DNA of 12,644 nucleotides from NCBI GenBank assembly GCA_021163085.1, contig JAGGXL010000057.1, positions 1 through 12,644 on the forward strand, written 5' to 3'. This document shows, one piece after another, positions 1-7,419 of this stretch. The translations under genes were made by a program, and so were the position numbers. The notes beneath the pieces are model-generated. The model was given only the letters and a program-made list of their open reading frames with translations. It was not told the origin of the DNA and ran no database searches. Source of the stretch: Thermodesulfobacterium sp. GTDB taxonomy: Bacteria; Desulfobacterota; Thermodesulfobacteria; Thermodesulfobacteriales; Thermodesulfobacteriaceae. Positions within the stretch are counted from its first letter, which is position 1, and each line of letters opens with the position of its first letter.

Positions 1-190
1 CTATCTTTGGGAACAAGTGAAGATGATACTGTAGAAAGAAAATGATAGAATAATACATCGCCTAAATTTCAGCTTTGTCGAAATTTCATATATGCTGGAA
101 ACGTTAAATTATAATTTGGCTTTGTTCTAAGATGAATTATAACCCAAGATAGATCTTGAATGAAAATGATAAGTCATAAATAAAACTTTA
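1..190. other. Stretch without a recognisable gene
   Basis: I see no intact gene here on either strand. All frames are broken by stops. The longest plus-strand stretch between stops (about 35-127) would encode some 30 residues, starting KENDRIIHRL, and matches no family I recognise. It could be decayed coding sequence, since the next element downstream is itself a broken gene, but this is inference only. The one structural feature is a short AT-rich inverted repeat at 64-86, listed separately. Confidence 0.5.
64..86. repeat. Short AT-rich inverted repeat
   Basis: Two perfect 7-bp arms, AAATTTC (64-70) and GAAATTT (80-86), flank a 9-base loop. The stem is A+T rich and is not followed by a run of T on either strand, so it is a poor terminator. 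It may be chance in such AT-rich DNA, or a leftover end of a decayed mobile element. Confidence 0.3.
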
Positions 191-359
191 ATGAAGGAGA
201 TAAGAGGTAAATGTTTTCATTGAAATGGACGAGGATGGATATTATATAGTGAGTTGTCCTATGTTTAAAGGACGTCACACTTATGGTGAGACTATAGAAG
301 AAACTCTGGAAAATATTAAATTACATAGTTTTAAAGATCAGATTGACAGAATTTTATAA
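191..359 (+). pseudogene. Frameshifted HicB-like antitoxin remnant
   Basis: In the frame beginning at 204 the sequence reads VFIEMDEDGYYIVSCPMFKG, then HTYGETIEETLENIK. This is the pattern of HicB/UPF0150 antitoxins (a first beta strand ending in E-x-DEDGYY, a short loop with a His, then G-x-T-x-EEALENI). HicB proteins are RNase H-fold partners that neutralise HicA mRNA-interferase toxins. The likely start, ATG at 191 (MKEI), is in another frame. Removing one base around 200-203 would join MKEI to EVNVFIEMDEDG, and a TAA at 201-203 closes the good frame upstream. After LENIK the usual acidic C-terminal helix is replaced by LHSFKDQIDRIL and a stop at 357-359, inside the end of the convergent heptosyltransferase gene. 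No HicA-like partner is visible upstream. An internal ATG at 225 could give a 44-aa product, but it has no well-spaced ribosome site and would lack the first strand. I read it as a decayed gene, though a sequencing indel is possible. Confidence 0.65.
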
Positions 360-1300
360 ATATTTTCCAAAACTTCTTCCGGAGTGATGTCTTTTAAGCA
401 TTTGTAATGTCCATATTTGCAGGTTCTTTTAAAGCAAGGGCTACAGGGTAAGTCTTTTTTTAACACTATAGCTTTAGGATTTAAAGGTCCTGTGGCTTCG
501 GGGTCGGTTGAGCCAAAAATTGCTATCTGAGGAATTTTAAGTGCTGCTGCAAGGTGCATAAGTCCTGAATCGTTAGAAATAACAGCTTTAGCAAAAGAAA
601 AAATTCCTGCAACTTCGGTTAAATCTGTTTTTCCACAAAGATTATAGATATCTTTATTATCTTCCTTTATAAACTCTCCTACTTCTTTTTCTTTTATGCC
701 ACCTGTAACGATTATTGCAATTCCTTTTTTGGTGAGAGAATGAGCGATTTCTTTGTAATACTCCTTAGGCCACATCTTAGCCGGTCCATAAGCAGCACCC
801 GGTGCAAGAACAACAAAAGGCTTTCCCTGAATATCTTTTAGAAAAACATTTTTTACCTTGTTCAATGTTTCTTCTTTCAACGGTAAATATAAGTCTTTAA
901 AATCAGCAGGGAATCCTAACTTTTCTATCAAATATAGATAATAGTCTCTCTGGTGCAGTCTTTTCTTGGGTGTTTTAACAGCTTTTGTTAAAAGAAAACT
1001 TCTAAAATCTCTTGCGTATCCCCACCTTTCTTTAAGACCTGCTTTAAAAAAAAGCCAGGCTGAGGAAAAAGAATTGGTAAGAAGAAGTCCTATTTCATTT
1101 TTAAAAGGACTTAAAGTTTTTATATTCTTTTTTGTATTTCTTTTTTCATAATAAAGAATACCTGTATTAGAAAAATTGCTGAAAAGATTTACAATTGCTG
1201 GAGGACCAAATAAATAGATTTTTTCTCTCATACATAGGTTGTAGTATACAGGGGTTGCCATCAAGGTATCGCCAAGCCAGTTAGGAATTCTGATAACCAT
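338..1300 (-). CDS. waaF: ADP-heptose:LPS heptosyltransferase (WaaF/RfaF type)
   Basis: This 320-aa glycosyltransferase of family GT9 would transfer L,D-heptose from ADP-heptose to the growing LPS inner core at the cytoplasmic face of the inner membrane. The N-terminus RIPNWLGDTLMATP (residues 4-17) is the acceptor-side signature, with the conserved Asp at 11. LAPGAAYGPAKMWP (165-178) and SNDSGLMHLAAA (242-253) are the nucleotide-sugar-binding motifs of the second Rossmann domain. The four cysteines at 286, 289, 294 and 301, in a context ending YGHYKCL, are typical of heptosyltransferase II rather than WaaC. The ATG lies inside the 3' end of truD (20-bp overlap, different frame), with an AGAGG ribosome site at 1308-1312 and 7-base spacing, so translation is probably coupled. 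The 3' end overlaps the HicB-like remnant on the other strand. The family is secure; second versus another core heptose position is less so. Confidence 0.88.
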   Translation of the reverse strand: MVIRIPNWLGDTLMATPVYYNLCMREKIYLFGPPAIVNLFSNFSNTGILYYEKRNTKKNIKTLSPFKNEIGLLLTNSFSSAWLFFKAGLKERWGYARDFRSFLLTKAVKTPKKRLHQRDYYLYLIEKLGFPADFKDLYLPLKEETLNKVKNVFLKDIQGKPFVVLAPGAAYGPAKMWPKEYYKEIAHSLTKKGIAIIVTGGIKEKEVGEFIKEDNKDIYNLCGKTDLTEVAGIFSFAKAVISNDSGLMHLAAALKIPQIAIFGSTDPEATGPLNPKAIVLKKDLPCSPCFKRTCKYGHYKCLKDITPEEVLENIYKILSI

Positions 1301-2450
1301 AATAAAGCCTCTTTACAACTAAAGTAGCATAAGCTCCTTTTTCTAAGGTAAATTTTAACTTTACAGTTGAGTTATCCAGTTTTTCCCACTCCAGATTTTC
1401 TGGAAAAATAACAGCAGGTCTGGGATAAGTTTTAAATATAAGTCCTTTAACAAAACTTCTTAAATTTTTAAGACTTTTTAATCCCTCTTTTTGACATATC
1501 TCATCATAAATTTGTGCTAAATTTAAGTTTTCAACTTTTTCTTTAAACTGTAATTTAGGGGCAGGAAGTGGAAGTTTTAAATCTTTTAAAATTTTCCATT
1601 TTTCTTCTGGTATATCTTTATAGAAGAAAAAACTTCCTAATAGATAAGGAGCTTCAAAATAAGATATATTAAGTTCTACAAGGACTTTTTTTAATATCTC
1701 ATTCCATAGATAGCTCTGATAGGCATTCCCCAAGAAAAAAAGATACTCTTTATCTACGAGGTTTAAAGCCCTTTTAAAGGTTCTTTTAGAGGGTTTATGC
1801 TCAATTAAAAATTTTAGCAGATTTTTTTCCCAGTTAACCTTAGCAAGGTCTATGCATTTCTCAAAGTTTCTCCAGTTTTTTTTCAGACAATCTCTTAATT
1901 TTCTTGTTTTTTCTATATCAACCGCACTCCCCTCAGCAAGCAATAGATAAAGAGCTTTTTCATAATTTCCCAGAATAATTTCCTTTACTGCGAACTCTTT
2001 AGAACTTTTGATTGAACCAAATCTTTGTTCATCAAAATAATTTGCAATGCCAAATTTTTTAACCAGCTCTATTTCTTCGTTAAACTTTTTTTTTCCCACC
2101 TCGAAGTTTCTCACTACAATCTCGAATTTATTACTTATGAGAAAATCTTTTGACATGGGTTTGGTTGTTTTTCCAAGATAAACAAGCTCAAAATCTTTGT
2201 CTTTTATGTCTCTTTTAGGTCCATTTTTTATAGTGATAAACTGATGTGCTATTGCTTTTTTGTCCTTTAATCCTCCATAACCTATAGAATCCATGGAAAT
2301 TCTTAATCTTTTCGCAATCTTTCCTAAGGTATCCCATGTTGAAATATTAAACTTTTTAAGCATATAAAGAGAGTATTTTCCTTTATTTTCTGGATAGATA
2401 TTTGCAATCTCTGAAACAATGAAATCTTCTAAATTTTCTTTTATTTTCAT
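1281..2450 (-). CDS. truD: tRNA pseudouridine(13) synthase TruD
   Basis: TruD isomerises uridine 13 of certain tRNAs to pseudouridine. The protein is 389 aa from the ATG at 2450. An in-frame TTG lies directly before it, but the ATG is the more likely start. GYGGLKDKKA (residues 57-66) is the TruD catalytic loop, with Asp63 in the position of the nucleophile. NYFDEQRFG (137-145) is the second family signature. A segment FFLGNAYQSYLWNEIL begins near 234, and the C-terminal LEKGAYATLVVKR matches the region that closes the catalytic fold. The length is near the usual 340-400 for bacteria and includes the family's inserted TRUD domain. There is no convincing ribosome site ahead of the ATG, and a promoter-like sequence ends only about 10 bases upstream, so a leaderless message is possible. 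waaF follows with a 20-bp overlap. Confidence 0.9.
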   Translation of the reverse strand: MKIKENLEDFIVSEIANIYPENKGKYSLYMLKKFNISTWDTLGKIAKRLRISMDSIGYGGLKDKKAIAHQFITIKNGPKRDIKDKDFELVYLGKTTKPMSKDFLISNKFEIVVRNFEVGKKKFNEEIELVKKFGIANYFDEQRFGSIKSSKEFAVKEIILGNYEKALYLLLAEGSAVDIEKTRKLRDCLKKNWRNFEKCIDLAKVNWEKNLLKFLIEHKPSKRTFKRALNLVDKEYLFFLGNAYQSYLWNEILKKVLVELNISYFEAPYLLGSFFFYKDIPEEKWKILKDLKLPLPAPKLQFKEKVENLNLAQIYDEICQKEGLKSLKNLRSFVKGLIFKTYPRPAVIFPENLEWEKLDNSTVKLKFTLEKGAYATLVVKRLYYGYQNS

Positions 2451-2458
2451 CAAGCTTT

Positions 2459-2486
2459 ATTTTAAAAGATAAGTATTTAAAAACAA
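2459..2486 (-). promoter_or_regulatory. Candidate truD promoter, possibly giving a leaderless mRNA
   Basis: On the minus strand, TTGTTT (2486-2481) and TAAAAT (2464-2459) are separated by 16 bases and resemble sigma-70 -35 and -10 boxes. A start site about 7 bases past the -10 would fall at or next to the TTG-ATG of truD, which lacks a clear ribosome site. This is a pattern match in AT-rich DNA only. Confidence 0.4.
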
Positions 2487-2492
2487 GGCAGG

Positions 2493-2520
2493 TTGTTTTA
2501 TGAAGAAAAAGTATTAAATT
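2493..2520 (+). promoter_or_regulatory. Candidate secA promoter
   Basis: TTGTTT (2493-2498) and TAAATT (2515-2520), 16 bases apart, would start transcription near 2527, giving a leader of about 30 bases before secA. A purine-rich AAAGG at 2536-2540 sits further from the ATG than is ideal. The boxes match only partly and the region is AT-rich. Confidence 0.25.
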
Positions 2521-2556
2521 AATAAAAATCTAAAGAAAGGGAAAGAAACTTAAATT

Positions 2557-5331
2557 ATGCTTACCAAAGTTTTAGCCAAAATTATAGGAACAAAAAACGA
2601 AAGAGAATTAAAGAAACTTAAGCCTATAGTTCAGAAGATAAATTCCTTAGAGCCTGAAATGCAGAAGCTTTCTGACGCTGAGCTTGCAAGAAAAACTGTA
2701 GAGTTTAAGGAAAGGCTGGAAAGAGGAGAAACCTTAGATGAACTTTTACCAGAGGCTTTTGCAGTAGTTAGAGAAGCTGCAAGAAGAGTTCTTGGAATGC
2801 GCCATTTTGATGTTCAACTTATGGGTGGAATTGTTTTGCATCAAGGAAAAATTGCTGAAATGAAAACAGGAGAAGGAAAAACACTTGTTGCCACTTTGCC
2901 TGCCTATTTAAATGCTCTTACTGGAAAGGGAGTTCACATTGTTACTGTAAATGATTATTTAGCTAAAAGAGACGCCGAATGGATGGGACCTGTTTATAGA
3001 TTTTTGGGAATAACTGTAGGATATCTTCAAAATCAAATGTCAGATTCAGAAAGAAAAAAAGCTTATGCTTGTGATATTACTTATGGAACGAATAGTGAAT
3101 TCGGATTTGATTATCTTCGCGATAACATGAAATTTTCCTTAGAAGATATGGTTCAAAGAGGTCACTATTACGCAATTATAGATGAGGTAGACTCTATCTT
3201 GATAGATGAGGCAAGAACACCTCTTATTATTTCTGGTCCTTCTGAAGAATCAACAGATCTTTACTATTATATAGATGAAATAGTTAGAAAACTGAAAAAA
3301 GATATTCATTTTACACTTGATGAAAAAGCTAAAAACGCCGTTTTAACAGAAGAAGGCATTGCAGAATGTGAAAGGCTTCTTGGTATAAAAAATTTATATA
3401 ATCCAAGGTATGTGAGACTTATACATCATATTAACCAGGCATTAAGAGCTCATCATTTATTTAAAAGAGATGTGGACTATGTGGTAAAAGATGGAAAGGT
3501 AATAATTGTTGATGAGTTTACCGGAAGACTTATGCCTGGAAGAAGGTGGAGCGATGGACTTCATCAGGCTGTAGAAGCTAAAGAAAGACTGAGAATTGAA
3601 GCTGAAAATCAGACTCTGGCTATGATAACTATACAGAATTATTTCCGAATGTATGAGAAACTTGCCGGTATGACGGGAACTGCTGAGACAGAGGCAGCAG
3701 AATTTAAAGAGATTTACAATCTTGATGTAGTGGTAATTCCTACTCACAAACCCATGATAAGAATTGATTATCCAGATATGGTATTTAGAACACAAAAAGA
3801 AAAGTTCGAAAAGGTCGTGGAAGAAATAGAAAAGTGTTACAAAGAGGGAAGACCTGTTCTTGTAGGTACAACGAGTATTGAGAAAAATGAACTTCTTTCA
3901 AAGATGCTTAAAAAGAGAAAGATACCTCATCAGGTTTTGAATGCAAAGCATCATGAAAAGGAAGCTCAAATTATTGCTCAGGCTGGAAGGTCTCACACAG
4001 TGACTATAGCTACCAATATGGCCGGACGAGGAGTAGATATAATTTTAGGAGGGAATCCCGAAGGCCTTGCCAAAGCTCAACTTGAAGCAGAAGGATATGA
4101 CCTTTCAGAAATAGATGAAAGAGCTTGGAATGAAGTTCTTGCTATGGCAAGACAGGGTATTGATCCCACTACTAAATATAAAGATTACTGGGCTAAGGTT
4201 TTCTATGAAAAATATCTTGAGTGCCAGAAAGATGCAGAAAAAGTAAAAGCACTCGGAGGACTTTATATAATTGGAACAGAAAGACACGAATCGAGAAGGA
4301 TAGACAATCAGCTAAGAGGTAGAGCAGGTAGACAGGGAGATCCCGGAGCATCTCGTTTCTTCCTATCTTTAGAGGATGATCTTTTAAGACTTTTTGGTTC
4401 AGAAAAATTAAAAACATTTATGGAAAAGCTTGGTCTTCCTGAAGGAGAACCTTTAGAACATCCGTGGTTGTCAAGAGCTATAGAGCAGGCACAAAAGAAA
4501 GTGGAAGCATATCATTTTGAAATAAGAAAGCACCTTTTAGAATACGACGATGTGATGAACAAACAGAGAGAAACTATTTATTCTCAAAGAAAAGAAATAT
4601 TAAAAAGTGAATCTGTAAAAGATTGGATTATCTCTATGATAGAAGAGAAATGCGAAGAAATTGTAGAGGAAACTTTTGTCGAAAACAAACATTTTGGGGA
4701 AGAAAACTCTGAATCAATTTTACAAAGGTTTAAAGAAGTTTTTGCCTTCTCTCCAGAAGTAGATTTGAATCTTTCCAAGAAAGAAGAAATTGTTAGAGAA
4801 CTAAAAAATTGTGCTCTGAAGAGGTACGAAGAAAAGGAAAAGATAATAGGATCTGAAACTTTGAGAGGGCTTGAGAAGTATTTTCTCTTAACCACTATAG
4901 ATACTTTGTGGAAAGAACACCTTTTAATGCTTGATCATTTAAAAGAAAGCACAGGTTTAAGAGGGTACGGGCAGAAAAATCCATTACAGGAATATAAGAA
5001 AGAGGCATTTTATCTGTTTGTAAATTTAATGAAAAGAATAAAAGAAATAACACTTTCCTATCTTTTTAGAGTGGAAGTTAAAGAAGCTCAGGAATCATCC
5101 GAAAAAATAGTAGATGAGCTGGAAAAAGAAGAAATTAATGAAAAAAAATTGCAGTATAAAAGAGAGGATGTGTTTAAAGAAAAAGAAGAGAAAAAATCTT
5201 CTCAACCGGTTAGAGTACAGAAAATAGGAAGAAACGATCCCTGCCCCTGTGGTAGTGGTAAGAAATACAAGAAATGCTGTGGTAGAAATTTGAAATCAAG
5301 AGAGGTGAGAGATGAAGTGTCAAAAGTGTAA
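2557..5331 (+). CDS. secA: Preprotein translocase ATPase SecA
   Basis: SecA is the cytoplasmic and membrane-peripheral motor that drives unfolded preproteins through SecYEG. This copy has 924 aa and looks complete. Visible landmarks are Walker A MKTGEGKT (residues 102-109), the DEVD Walker B (209-212) followed by IDEARTPLIISG, the TGTAETEA motif of the first nucleotide-binding domain (373-380), TNMAGRGVDIILGG (486-499), and GTERHESRRIDNQLRGRAGRQGDPG in the second nucleotide-binding domain (573-597). The C-terminal SEC-C zinc site, CPCG...KKCC, has cysteines 896, 898, 907 and 908 and normally binds SecB and lipid. Between the ILGG strand and GGLYIIGTERHE there is a charged insertion of about 65 residues (501-566), longer than in E. 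coli and far longer than in Bacillus. A Lys/Glu-rich linker precedes the zinc site. The 3' end overlaps the following zinc-ribbon gene by 20 bp. Confidence 0.97.
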   Translation: MLTKVLAKIIGTKNERELKKLKPIVQKINSLEPEMQKLSDAELARKTVEFKERLERGETLDELLPEAFAVVREAARRVLGMRHFDVQLMGGIVLHQGKIAEMKTGEGKTLVATLPAYLNALTGKGVHIVTVNDYLAKRDAEWMGPVYRFLGITVGYLQNQMSDSERKKAYACDITYGTNSEFGFDYLRDNMKFSLEDMVQRGHYYAIIDEVDSILIDEARTPLIISGPSEESTDLYYYIDEIVRKLKKDIHFTLDEKAKNAVLTEEGIAECERLLGIKNLYNPRYVRLIHHINQALRAHHLFKRDVDYVVKDGKVIIVDEFTGRLMPGRRWSDGLHQAVEAKERLRIEAENQTLAMITIQNYFRMYEKLAGMTGTAETEAAEFKEIYNLDVVVIPTHKPMIRIDYPDMVFRTQKEKFEKVVEEIEKCYKEGRPVLVGTTSIEKNELLSKMLKKRKIPHQVLNAKHHEKEAQIIAQAGRSHTVTIATNMAGRGVDIILGGNPEGLAKAQLEAEGYDLSEIDERAWNEVLAMARQGIDPTTKYKDYWAKVFYEKYLECQKDAEKVKALGGLYIIGTERHESRRIDNQLRGRAGRQGDPGASRFFLSLEDDLLRLFGSEKLKTFMEKLGLPEGEPLEHPWLSRAIEQAQKKVEAYHFEIRKHLLEYDDVMNKQRETIYSQRKEILKSESVKDWIISMIEEKCEEIVEETFVENKHFGEENSESILQRFKEVFAFSPEVDLNLSKKEEIVRELKNCALKRYEEKEKIIGSETLRGLEKYFLLTTIDTLWKEHLLMLDHLKESTGLRGYGQKNPLQEYKKEAFYLFVNLMKRIKEITLSYLFRVEVKEAQESSEKIVDELEKEEINEKKLQYKREDVFKEKEEKKSSQPVRVQKIGRNDPCPCGSGKKYKKCCGRNLKSREVRDEVSKV

Positions 5332-5515
5332 TTATATTTTTTCTGAAGAAAAAAAAATATGCCCCAGGTGCGGATCTGATATGGGGATGGTATTTGAGAA
5401 ATTGGGATATTTTCCACCTTCTACATCAAAACCATTTTTAACTATAGAAGACTTTCAGGAAAAATCTTCGTTTACCCCTGAAAGAAAGGAAGAAATTGTT
5501 TTAGAAGAAGAATAA
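5312..5515 (+). CDS. Small zinc-ribbon protein coupled to secA
   Basis: This is a 67-aa protein of unknown role. Its first 20 residues form a rubredoxin-like zinc ribbon with two knuckles, CQKC (residues 3-6) and CPRC (17-20), so one zinc ion is expected. The rest, from about 24 on, has no family I recognise and ends in an acidic tail (EEIVLEEE). The start is well supported: an AGAGGTGAG ribosome site at 5301-5309 lies just before the ATG, and the gene begins inside the last codons of secA in another frame (20-bp overlap), which suggests translational coupling. Its stop is immediately followed by the stop of convergent bamD. A role linked to secretion is suggested only by position; it could be a general nucleic-acid-binding or chaperone-like ribbon. 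Confidence 0.75.
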   Translation: MKCQKCNYIFSEEKKICPRCGSDMGMVFEKLGYFPPSTSKPFLTIEDFQEKSSFTPERKEEIVLEEE

Positions 5516-6295
5516 CTAAGGATATTTATCTCCCCAGAAGTCTTTTTTAGTTCCCTCAGCAAGTTCTTTAGTCTCTAAGAGTGCCTTTTGATAATATTCC
5601 AAGACAAATTTTTGTGCTACTTTTGAAGTATAAGTATCAGGATAGTTATTTATAATGTAAAGTATTCTCTGATAAGCACCTCTATAATATCTTATTTTAT
5701 AATAAAATTTAGCCACATATAATTCATGTTGAGCTAAAAGTTCTCTAAGTTTTTTAATTCTCTTTTCTGCCTCTGCTTTATAGGGACTATTAGGGAAATT
5801 TTGTAATAGCCTTTGATAAGCAGATATAGCTTTTTTAGTGTAACTCTGATCTCTATCATAGGGTCTTTTCATTTTATAATAACAAGTGCCTATTTGATAG
5901 ATTACATAAGGAATGGCTTCATTATTGGGATAAAATTTTTCAAATTCTTCATAAAGTGCTATAGCCTGTAAATATTCTTCCTGCCAGAACATTGAATCAG
6001 CCATTCTCAATTCTGCAAGAACAGCCTGTGGAGAGCCAGGGAATTTATCCCTTATTTCTTTATAAGCTTCATAAGCTCTTTCATAGTTCCCTTTAGCAAA
6101 ATTCTTTTCGGCTTCTCTTAAAAGCTCAGCAAGTAAGGGTTCTTCTTCTTTTTTTTCCTTTTTACCAAAAGCTTCAGAGAATTGAGAACCTATTCCAGAT
6201 GTTATTTTTGATACTGTTCCACAGGAATTTAAAAAGACTGAGAATAAAAAAAATAAGATTAAATAAAAAGCCTTTTTTAAGTTAAAAAATTTCAT
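5516..6295 (-). CDS. bamD: Outer-membrane assembly lipoprotein BamD
   Basis: BamD (YfiO/ComL) is the essential lipoprotein of the BAM complex, sitting on the periplasmic face of the outer membrane and handing beta-barrel precursors to BamA. The 259-aa product begins with a Lys-containing hydrophobic signal and a lipobox LNSC, with Cys25 as the lipidated residue. Residue +2 is Gly, consistent with outer-membrane sorting. After a charged linker (45-53) come TPR-like helix pairs from about 56 to 240. The family hallmark PYDRDQ (145-150), followed by a helix and LLQNFPNSPY (163-172), is clearly present. The length is close to the E. coli protein. It lies 19 bp after trxA and lacks a clear ribosome site, so coupling to trxA translation or a leader-specific start is possible. 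Its stop touches that of the convergent zinc-ribbon gene. Confidence 0.9.
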   Translation of the reverse strand: MKFFNLKKAFYLILFFLFSVFLNSCGTVSKITSGIGSQFSEAFGKKEKKEEEPLLAELLREAEKNFAKGNYERAYEAYKEIRDKFPGSPQAVLAELRMADSMFWQEEYLQAIALYEEFEKFYPNNEAIPYVIYQIGTCYYKMKRPYDRDQSYTKKAISAYQRLLQNFPNSPYKAEAEKRIKKLRELLAQHELYVAKFYYKIRYYRGAYQRILYIINNYPDTYTSKVAQKFVLEYYQKALLETKELAEGTKKDFWGDKYP

Positions 6296-6314
6296 AACAT
6301 AGGTTTATATAGAT

Positions 6315-6641
6315 TTATGAGGACAATATTTTATTTAAAACATTTAAAATTGAACTCTTAGCTACTGCTCCAACAATTACTTCTACAGGTTCTCCGCTTT
6401 TAAATATAATTAAAGTTGGGATAGCTCTAATCCCATATTTACCAGGTGTGATAGGGTTTTCATCTACGTTCATCTTGCAAACTTTTACTTTTCCCTTTAA
6501 CTCTTCTGCTATTTCATCAATAATAGGAGCTATAATTCTGCATGGTCCACACCAGGCTGCCCAGAAGTCTACTAAAACAGGTATTTCAGACTGAAGAACT
6601 TCCTTTTCAAAATCCTGATCAGTTACCTTACATGTTGGCAT
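6315..6641 (-). CDS. trxA: Thioredoxin
   Basis: A 108-aa classical thioredoxin that would reduce protein disulfides in the cytoplasm using electrons from thioredoxin reductase. The active site WCGPC covers residues 30-34, preceded by VDFWAA, and the cis-proline is at 75 in IRAIPTLIIF. There is no signal peptide, so it is cytoplasmic. Extra cysteines occur at 4 and 55. The ATG has a strong AGGAGG ribosome site at 6648-6653 with 6-base spacing, the best in this run of genes, which suggests high expression. A 72-bp gap separates it from tolQ upstream, so it may also have its own promoter. bamD follows after 19 bp. Confidence 0.95.
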   Translation of the reverse strand: MPTCKVTDQDFEKEVLQSEIPVLVDFWAAWCGPCRIIAPIIDEIAEELKGKVKVCKMNVDENPITPGKYGIRAIPTLIIFKSGEPVEVIVGAVAKSSILNVLNKILSS

Positions 6642-6713
6642 TGTATTCCTCCTTTTAATAATTTAAATTCTTAGGCAGTCTAAAAGCTCAAATTAATACA
6701 ATTTTGCAAACTT

Positions 6714-7415
6714 TCAACTTTTGTAAAAGATAAAACCTCTTTTAAGGATTAAAACAAATTTTTTAAATATTATTTCTAAAGTGTTAGAAAATTCTTCCTT
6801 TTTTAAAAGATAATAATTATAACCTATTACAGCAGGTATAGCACAAAAGAGACCCATAGCAGTATTAATCAATGCCTCTGCTATCCCAGGAGCAACAGTT
6901 GCGAGACTTGCACTTCCTTTTAAACCAATGTCGTGAAATGCCTTCATTATACCCCAAACTGTTCCAAAAAGACCTATAAAAGGAGCTACATTGCCAACTG
7001 TTGCAAGAATACCTAACCCTTTATTTAGATTTATAAGAATATTTTCTTTCTCTATCAGAGCTTTTTCTGTAAGTTCTTTTTCAGCCAAGTTTAGAACAAT
7101 CTCTTTGTCAATATTTTTAGAAAAATCCTGATTTTCAAAATAGGTTTCATAAATTTCTCCAAAGGAAGCAACAACCCTTTTTATACCCTGTCCCAGAAGA
7201 TGCGATTCGATATTCTTTGTTTCTTTTATCAGAGAAGAAAACCCTTTAGCCCTCTTTAGCATTGATTCCACATTAGAAATAAGCTTTCTAAAGTATCTAT
7301 ATCTAAAATAATTGGCAATAATTACATACCAGCTCTGAATACTCATAACAATTAATACAAAAAGAACAAACTTTCCTACATATCCAGTTTGCCAGAAAAC
7401 TTTCCATAATTCCAT
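6714..7415 (-). CDS. tolQ: TolQ/ExbB/MotA-family proton channel subunit
   Basis: A 233-aa inner-membrane protein of the TolQ/ExbB family, the pentameric part of proton-driven motors that keep the outer membrane tethered (Tol-Pal) or energise TonB uptake. I chose the ATG at 7415 (MELWKVFWQT). A TTG at 7436 would overlap mqnD and adds seven residues unlike the family. Membrane segments lie at about 13-34, 134-157 and 172-203. The conserved stretch APFIGLFGTVWGIM (144-157), the loop TVAPGIAEALINTAMGL (173-189) and AIPA (192-195) carry the threonines that line the channel (152, 185). It follows mqnD after 4 bp. No tolR/exbD or tolA lies nearby: trxA and bamD come next. TolQ rather than ExbB is favoured by the OM-biogenesis neighbour bamD, but ExbB is not excluded. 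Confidence 0.82.
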   Translation of the reverse strand: MELWKVFWQTGYVGKFVLFVLIVMSIQSWYVIIANYFRYRYFRKLISNVESMLKRAKGFSSLIKETKNIESHLLGQGIKRVVASFGEIYETYFENQDFSKNIDKEIVLNLAEKELTEKALIEKENILINLNKGLGILATVGNVAPFIGLFGTVWGIMKAFHDIGLKGSASLATVAPGIAEALINTAMGLFCAIPAVIGYNYYLLKKEEFSNTLEIIFKKFVLILKRGFIFYKS

Positions 7416-7419
7416 AAAA

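Noticed and set aside
274..292. Imperfect hairpin GTCACAC/GTGAGAC as a terminator
   Set aside because: It has a mismatch, lacks a following T run, and lies in the conserved HTYGET codons of the HicB-like remnant, so it is explained by coding sequence.
966..1151. 61-codon open frame on the plus strand opposite waaF
   Set aside because: It is antisense to conserved heptosyltransferase sequence, and its Lys- and Phe-rich runs come from the reverse of poly-Lys/Glu codons.
3457..3795. 112-codon open frame on the minus strand within secA
   Set aside because: It is a shadow frame of secA with Ser/Tyr/His-rich composition and no family signature.
6660..6700. Small inverted repeat TTAG...CTAA between tolQ and trxA as a terminator
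   Set aside because: The stem is only four A/T-rich pairs with no T run after it, so termination there is not supported.
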